Source: Candidatus Parvarchaeota archaeon (GTDB lineage: Archaea; Nanobdellota; Nanobdellia; Parvarchaeales; Parvarchaeaceae). Taken from it: a stretch of 44,685 nt of DNA. Below, piece by piece: positions 40,781-44,685 of the stretch. The DNA lies in the NCBI GenBank assembly GCA_023380585.1, contig JAMCRN010000014.1, positions 1 through 44,685 of the forward strand. The letters run 5' to 3'. The position numbers were made by a program, and so were the translations under genes. A model generated the notes under the pieces. The model did not search any database, was not told the origin of the DNA, and saw only the letters and a list, made by a program, of their open reading frames with translations. Position 1 is the first letter of the stretch. The number at the start of each line of letters is the position of its first letter.

Positions 40781-42169
40781 CTATAAGTATTTGCTTTCAC
40801 GTTTTCCTGCTTCTGTTAACTTTACAAAACGGGCGTTTTTTCTGAATTCTTCTATATTTGCCGCGCCGAGATAAGTCATTGCAGATCGAAGTCCTCCTAC
40901 TAGGTTGTTTATTATCTTTATGGCACTCCCTTTATATGGTATGAGCATCTCCGTGCCTTCCGGAGTATAACCTCCAATGTCTACGTCCTCATCGAGCTTT
41001 AAGGCCTTTGAGGCGAATGCGTTTACAGAAGCCATACCGCGGTAAAATTTGTAGTTGGAATTTGATTTGGTGACTATACTTCCCGGGCTTTCGTCTGTGC
41101 CGGCTATCAGGCTCCCTATCATCACTATGTCTGCGCAGCCGGCCATTGCTTTAGCAAAGTCAGCAGACTTTGTTATCCCGCCGTCCGCTATTATCGGTAT
41201 ACCGCTCTTTGAGCACTCGATTATAGCACTCAGCTGCGGGTAACCCACGCCTGCTACGGTCCTAGTCAAACATGCTCCACCGGGGCCTATGCCTACCTTT
41301 ATACTGTCGGCACCCGCTCGCTTCAGATTTTCTACGCCCTCCTTCGTCGCTACGTTTCCTGCTATGACCTGGACATTAAAGGTCTTCTTTATCGACCTAA
41401 CCGCGTCTGCAGTCTTCTGCAGATATCCGTTAGCCACGTCGACGACTATGAAATCTGCTTCTGCTTCTATGAGGGCTTTTGTCCTTTCTAAATAATCGCT
41501 GCCAATCCCTACTGACGCCCCTACTATCAGTCTCCCATTCTTATCTTTCGAAGCATTGGAATAGCTTTCTGCTATCCTAATGTCCTTTGCGGTCATCATA
41601 CCTACGAGCTTTCCTTTAGAATCCAGCAGAGGGAGTTTTTCTATCTTTTCTCTTGTCAATATCTTCTTTGCATCTTGGATCGATATGCCCACCCTGGCGG
41701 TTATAACATCCTTTGTCATAAGGTCTTTTACTAGCTTTTTTTCGTCTTTCTCGAATTGAAAATCCCTTTTTGTTATTATCCCTACTAGCTTTCCCCTATC
41801 GACAACTGGAAAACTGGTTATGTTTGTCTCATCTACAAACTTCTTTATTTCGGCGAAAGTCGAATAAGGGGAGACAGAATAAGGCCGGCCTATCACCGCG
41901 CTTTGTTCCCTCTTGACCTTTCTTACCTGTTCTGCTTCCTCTTCTATCGTGCTAAACCTATGTATGGCCCCCACCCCTCCGTTCTTAGCCATGGCTATGG
42001 CCATCACTGCTTCAGTAACAGTGTCCATGTTTGAGCTCATTATAGGTATAGATAACCTTATCTCAGGAGTAAGATTCGAGGAAGTATCTACATCTTTACG
42101 AGACGAGACTCGGGATACCCTTGGGACTAAGAGAACGTCATCGAACGTAAAAAGCTCTTTTATATCCAT
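40781..42169 (-). CDS. guaB: IMPDH/GMP reductase family protein with CBS pair, GMPR-like residues
   Basis: TIM-barrel purine enzyme of 462 aa. N-terminus MDIKELFTFDDVLLVPR is typical, and a TATA box at 42199-42205 supports ATG 42169 over the frame's earlier ATG. CBS domains lie at about residues 92-200. The catalytic Cys is C300 in GIGPGGACLTR. By homology it would be called IMP dehydrogenase, but some diagnostic residues favour GMP reductase: DVANGY at 244-249 (IMPDH usually DTAHGH), RSAMTYLGA near 428-436 (GMPR RSACTYVGA), GGYTPEGTEMLIPYKG, and no Arg-Tyr dyad in the flap (SKALKLDED instead of SKDRYFQED). CBS-bearing GMP reductases are known in mycobacteria (GuaB1) and kinetoplastids. The tail KRESKYL is IMPDH-like. 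Confidence 0.83.
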   Translation of the reverse strand: MDIKELFTFDDVLLVPRVSRVSSRKDVDTSSNLTPEIRLSIPIMSSNMDTVTEAVMAIAMAKNGGVGAIHRFSTIEEEAEQVRKVKREQSAVIGRPYSVSPYSTFAEIKKFVDETNITSFPVVDRGKLVGIITKRDFQFEKDEKKLVKDLMTKDVITARVGISIQDAKKILTREKIEKLPLLDSKGKLVGMMTAKDIRIAESYSNASKDKNGRLIVGASVGIGSDYLERTKALIEAEADFIVVDVANGYLQKTADAVRSIKKTFNVQVIAGNVATKEGVENLKRAGADSIKVGIGPGGACLTRTVAGVGYPQLSAIIECSKSGIPIIADGGITKSADFAKAMAGCADIVMIGSLIAGTDESPGSIVTKSNSNYKFYRGMASVNAFASKALKLDEDVDIGGYTPEGTEMLIPYKGSAIKIINNLVGGLRSAMTYLGAANIEEFRKNARFVKLTEAGKRESKYL

Positions 42170-42198
42170 ACAGACCAGAATTACTATGATTTTTTTGA

Positions 42199-42205
42199 TT
42201 AAATA
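42199..42205 (-). promoter_or_regulatory. TATA box for the IMPDH/GMPR gene
   Basis: Minus strand TATTTAA about 30 nt before ATG 42169. Its position inside the upstream extension of the frame argues for the downstream start. Confidence 0.5.
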
Positions 42206-42292
42206 CCTTAATCTTTTATTAGGAATAATGCTAGCGTATATAGCCATTAAAATATTAATTTATATTATACCGGAGGTAGGATAATTTGGGAC

Positions 42293-42380
42293 GGGCCGAT
42301 GGCGCAATTGGCAACGCGCTCCCCTTGCAGGGTATGTCTAAGAACGGGAGAGACTGAGGGTTCAAATCCCTCTCGGTCCA
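42293..42380 (+). tRNA. tRNA-Ala(TGC) with 15-nt intron
   Basis: Acceptor GGGCCGA/TCGGTCC with a G3:T70 (G-U) pair, the major alanine identity element, and discriminator A. Anticodon stem CTCCC/GGGAG encloses CTTGCA plus 15 extra nt and C38, so an intron at 37/38. T arm GAGGG-TTCAAAT-CCCTC. No CCA. Confidence 0.92.
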
Positions 42381-42507
42381 ATAGAAACGTGACTTATTTA
42401 AAAGATTGACGTTTTATAGGTTTCGATGCAGGATCATAAAAATGACTCGATACATTTTAAATAGCTGTACAAAAAAATTTGTCTTTCGCAGACTAGGGTA
42501 TTAAAAC

Positions 42508-42516
42508 GTATAAAAC
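42508..42516 (+). promoter_or_regulatory. TATA box for the 85-aa membrane protein gene
   Basis: GTATAAAAC centred 27 nt before ATG 42539. The gap 42381-42507 is AT-rich with further TTTAAATA-like motifs, but shows no other gene. Confidence 0.5.
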
Positions 42517-42538
42517 TAAGAAAAGCAAAACACCGTAT

Positions 42539-42796
42539 ATGAGAAAATTGACAATAGAACTGATAATATCCGCTATAATCGTGTCATTGGTAGAAGTATA
42601 TTTTCTGATAGCGGTAGGCTTGTTGAGTTTTCAGTCCTACTTCTCTCTTTTTATGATTACAGTAGTCCTTGCAGTCTTAGAGATATTTCTGGTATTTCTG
42701 GTGGAAGAATTGATAGTGCACACTAAAAAGCAAGTAAAAAAGCACATAAAAAGGATAAGACGCGGAATGGCCAAAAGAAAAAGCAGTAAAAGATGA
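42539..42796 (+). CDS. Small two-TM membrane protein with basic tail (85 aa)
   Basis: Two hydrophobic helices (about residues 5-27 and 33-57) separated by a short turn, then a strongly basic C-terminal tail HTKKQVKKHIKRIRRGMAKRKSSKR, predicted to lie in the cytoplasm where it could contact RNA or lipids. Not recognised. It ends 1 nt before tRNA-Ile on the opposite strand. A TATA box with correct spacing supports expression. Confidence 0.65.
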   Translation: MRKLTIELIISAIIVSLVEVYFLIAVGLLSFQSYFSLFMITVVLAVLEIFLVFLVEELIVHTKKQVKKHIKRIRRGMAKRKSSKR

Positions 42797-42797
42797 A

Positions 42798-42871
42798 TGG
42801 ACCGGGGGAGATTCGAACTCCCGGCCTTTCGATTATCAGTCGAATGCTCCGCCTGGCTAAGCTACCGGTCC
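42798..42871 (-). tRNA. tRNA-Ile(GAT)
   Basis: Minus strand acceptor GGACCGG/CCGGTCC, discriminator A; D arm GCTT/GAGC; anticodon stem TTCGA/TCGAA with loop CTGATAA (GAT); T arm GGGAG-TTCGAAT-CTCCC; 74 nt. No intron, no CCA. Confidence 0.95.
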
Positions 42872-42928
42872 TATCCAGAAAGAGGTAATTTTTTTATATA
42901 TAGATGACACGGGTGTTTATTTCAAAGT

Positions 42929-42939
42929 AAATATATAAA
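42929..42939 (+). promoter_or_regulatory. TATA box for the S-adenosylmethionine synthetase gene
   Basis: AAATATATAAA centred 29 nt before ATG 42963, with a purine-rich GAGAGGG just before the start. Confidence 0.55.
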
Positions 42940-42962
42940 TCTACAAAGTTGAGAGGGTTATA

Positions 42963-44153
42963 ATGGCGAAGAATATAATGATCTACAAGACAAAGAAGAC
43001 TCCTGTTAGCGAGCAAAAAGTAGAAATAGTCGAAAGGAAAGGGACTGGACACCCAGATTACATCGCTGATTCTATAGCAGAAAACTTTTCGGTAAGTCTT
43101 TCTAATCATTATATTGAAAACTTCGGGAGAGTGTTGCACCATAATGTAGATAAGTTGGAGGTGATAGGCGGAAAAACAGAGCCTGCCTTCGGAGGCGGCA
43201 AAATCATAAAACCGATATCTGTGCTTTTCTCCGGAAGAGCTACAGATGTAGTGAATGGACAAATGATAAAAGTAAAGGACATAGCGATAGAATCTGCGAA
43301 AGAATGGATAAAGAGGAATATAAGACACATGGACCCCGACTCGATAAAATGGATTTTTGAGACGGGCACAGGGTCTGCAAATCTGACAGAAGCTTTTTCC
43401 AGAAGAAGCAGGATAGGTTCTAACGATACGTCGTTCGGAGTCGGATATGCTCCGCTTAGCGATACGGAAAAGATAGTGCTGGAAACTGAAAGGTTCCTTA
43501 ATTCGGACGGGTTCAAGGCAGAAAACGCATTTTCCGGCGAAGATGTAAAGGTAATGGGTGTAAGAAGAAACAAAAGATTGGAGCTTACTATAGCCATGGC
43601 GTTTATAGATAAGTTAATACCATCCTTGGCAGATTATTTCGAGAAGAAGGACAGGGTCGTATCCATATTAAAAAACAGACTTGAGCAGTACACCGACATA
43701 TTAGACATAGAGATAAGACTAAACTGCATGGATGACAAGAAGGCAGGCATAAACGGATGCTATCTCACAGTTACCGGTACAAGCGCCGAGAATGGAGACG
43801 ACGGTGCGGTAGGGAGAGGGAACAGGGCAAACGGTCTTATAACCCCTAACCGCGTCATGAGTCTTGAAGCTGTAGCAGGGAAAAATCCGGTAAATCATGT
43901 AGGAAAAATATATAATTTATTCGCGATGAAACTGGCTAATGAAATAAATGATGGTTTCGGGATTCCTGTAGAAGTAAAGATGGTGGGAAGGATAGGAACT
44001 CCTTTGAGCGAACCAATAATATTAAGCATAGAGTCCCAAAAAAAGATAGAGACTGAGACCAGAAAGAAGATTATTTCGTTCGTACAAGAAAGATTATCGA
44101 AGATAGAAGACATAACAAGTGATATAATAAAAAGAAGGATAAGCGTTTGCTGA
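42963..44153 (+). CDS. mat: S-adenosylmethionine synthetase, archaeal type
   Basis: Makes S-adenosylmethionine from methionine and ATP. 396 aa, the length of the archaeal MAT family, which is very divergent from MetK. Archaeal motifs are clear: [18 protein letters not shown] at about residues 24-41, [62 protein letters not shown] (the ATP/Met site), and NHVGKIYNL. The following aRF1 gene starts 8 nt after the stop, so the two are probably cotranscribed. The methyltransferase at 6841 would be a consumer of its product. Confidence 0.95.
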   Translation: MAKNIMIYKTKKTPVSEQKVEIVERKGTGHPDYIADSIAENFSVSLSNHYIENFGRVLHHNVDKLEVIGGKTEPAFGGGKIIKPISVLFSGRATDVVNGQMIKVKDIAIESAKEWIKRNIRHMDPDSIKWIFETGTGSANLTEAFSRRSRIGSNDTSFGVGYAPLSDTEKIVLETERFLNSDGFKAENAFSGEDVKVMGVRRNKRLELTIAMAFIDKLIPSLADYFEKKDRVVSILKNRLEQYTDILDIEIRLNCMDDKKAGINGCYLTVTGTSAENGDDGAVGRGNRANGLITPNRVMSLEAVAGKNPVNHVGKIYNLFAMKLANEINDGFGIPVEVKMVGRIGTPLSEPIILSIESQKKIETETRKKIISFVQERLSKIEDITSDIIKRRISVC

Positions 44154-44161
44154 TACCAGAT

Positions 44162-44685
44162 ATGGACGAATTTGAAACGCTTAATCTTATCAGATACCTT
44201 GAAAATATAAAAGGAAGACACACAGAACTAGTTACTGTATATATACCTGCCGGATTTAGCTTGGACATAATAAGAAGCCAGATACTAGAGGAGAAAAGCA
44301 CCGCCACTAACATAAAGGACAGGAACAACAGGAAGAACGTGGTAGATGCGCTGGAAAAGATAATAAATTCTCTTAAACTCCTAAAACAGACCCCGCAAAA
44401 CGGTCTTGTCGTCTTTGCAGGCAACGTCTCTGACAGAGAAGGCGTTTCAGATATAAAAGTCTGGCAGGTAGAGCCGCCTAAAAAATCCGACATAAGGATG
44501 TATAGATGCGACCAGAGGTTCATAACAGAACCGCTAAAAGATATGTTCCAGAATGAAAACACCTATGGTCTGATAGTCATGGATCATAGAGAGGCTACTT
44601 TCGGCATTCTAAGCGGGTCTAAAATAACCTCTCTAAAACACATAAAGTCTTTCGTCCCAGGCAAGATGTCCAAGGGGGGCCAATC
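44162..44685 (+). CDS. prf1: Peptide chain release factor aRF1 (3' truncated by window end)
   Basis: Class-1 release factor recognising all three stop codons. Start MDEFETLNLIRYLENIKG at ATG 44162. Domain 1 has the NIKS-type codon-recognition segment as STATNIKDRNNRK at about residues 46-58 (Asp in place of Ser), and the YxCxxxF motif as MYRCDQRF at about 118. Domain 2 begins with TYGLIVMDHREATFGIL, and the GGQ catalytic motif appears as PGKMSKGGQ at the very end of the window. The frame is open at 44685, so the C-terminal two thirds of domain 2 and domain 3 are missing. Genes in this window use TAA, TAG and TGA as stops. Confidence 0.93.
   Translation, partial: MDEFETLNLIRYLENIKGRHTELVTVYIPAGFSLDIIRSQILEEKSTATNIKDRNNRKNVVDALEKIINSLKLLKQTPQNGLVVFAGNVSDREGVSDIKVWQVEPPKKSDIRMYRCDQRFITEPLKDMFQNENTYGLIVMDHREATFGILSGSKITSLKHIKSFVPGKMSKGGQ

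Overview
The window is archaeal. It carries eS8, a 5'-truncated class-1 release factor gene aRF1, archaeal-type CCA-adding enzyme, S-adenosylmethionine synthetase, membrane LonB, Rio kinase, RtcB with archease, and intron-bearing tRNAs, mostly behind TATA boxes about 26 nt before the start codon (leaderless style). A zinc-type ferredoxin of the Sulfolobus/Thermoplasma kind, thermopsin-like surface repeats, pilins starting with a SQSALEYMMTYGW-type segment and very compact gene packing suggest a small-genome acidophilic lineage, for example ARMAN/Micrarchaeota-like DPANN archaea. That placement is inference. There is no CRISPR array, transposon, rRNA or phage gene. No gene-free stretch exceeds 300 bases.

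Layout. 1-900: adapter remnant, the C-terminal part of Rad50, tRNA-Leu(CAA). 900-2400: a small unknown protein, zinc ferredoxin, a decayed frameshifted ORF, a MUG/TDG-type uracil-DNA glycosylase, tRNA-Leu(TAA). 2.5-4.5 kb: dodecin, a tiny very basic protein (possible eL41), a dUTPase/dCTP deaminase family enzyme, a metallo-hydrolase, eS8. 4.5-10.7 kb (+): MMPL transporter, spermidine-synthase-like methyltransferase, then the overlapping RNA cluster rtcB-archease-thiI. 10.7-17.3 kb: OGG1 glycosylase, tRNA-Ser, a type IV pilin-like protein, the overlapping set lonB-rio1-MGMT on the minus strand, a PRC-barrel protein, an unknown protein, a Holliday-junction-resolvase-like nuclease and an unusual CAT tRNA.

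17.3-33.9 kb (-) is the striking region: about 16 kb encoding five exported proteins of 815, 268, 195, 1147 and 2887 aa. The first four are joined by 1-nt gaps or a 23-nt overlap; the 2887-aa gene follows 64 bp later with its own TATA box and a strong Shine-Dalgarno. Each has an N-terminal hydrophobic segment, and three have an (R/K)GQ motif before it, like class III (prepilin-peptidase) signals. I read this as a candidate pseudopilin-anchored giant surface assembly. No assembly ATPase or TadC-like platform gene is in the window.

33.9-44.7 kb: tRNA-Asn, cca and lhr (divergent), a second metallo-hydrolase, a secreted protein, an APC permease, an IMPDH-family protein with GMP-reductase-like residues, tRNA-Ala, a small membrane protein, tRNA-Ile, S-adenosylmethionine synthetase, and the start of aRF1 cut by the window end.

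Functional links. RtcB and archease would join exons of the three intron-containing tRNAs seen here; ThiI would thiolate tRNA, and Cca adds the CCA ends that none of the seven tRNA genes encodes. Rad50, two base-excision glycosylases, an MGMT-domain protein and a dUTPase-like enzyme give the window a marked DNA-maintenance content.
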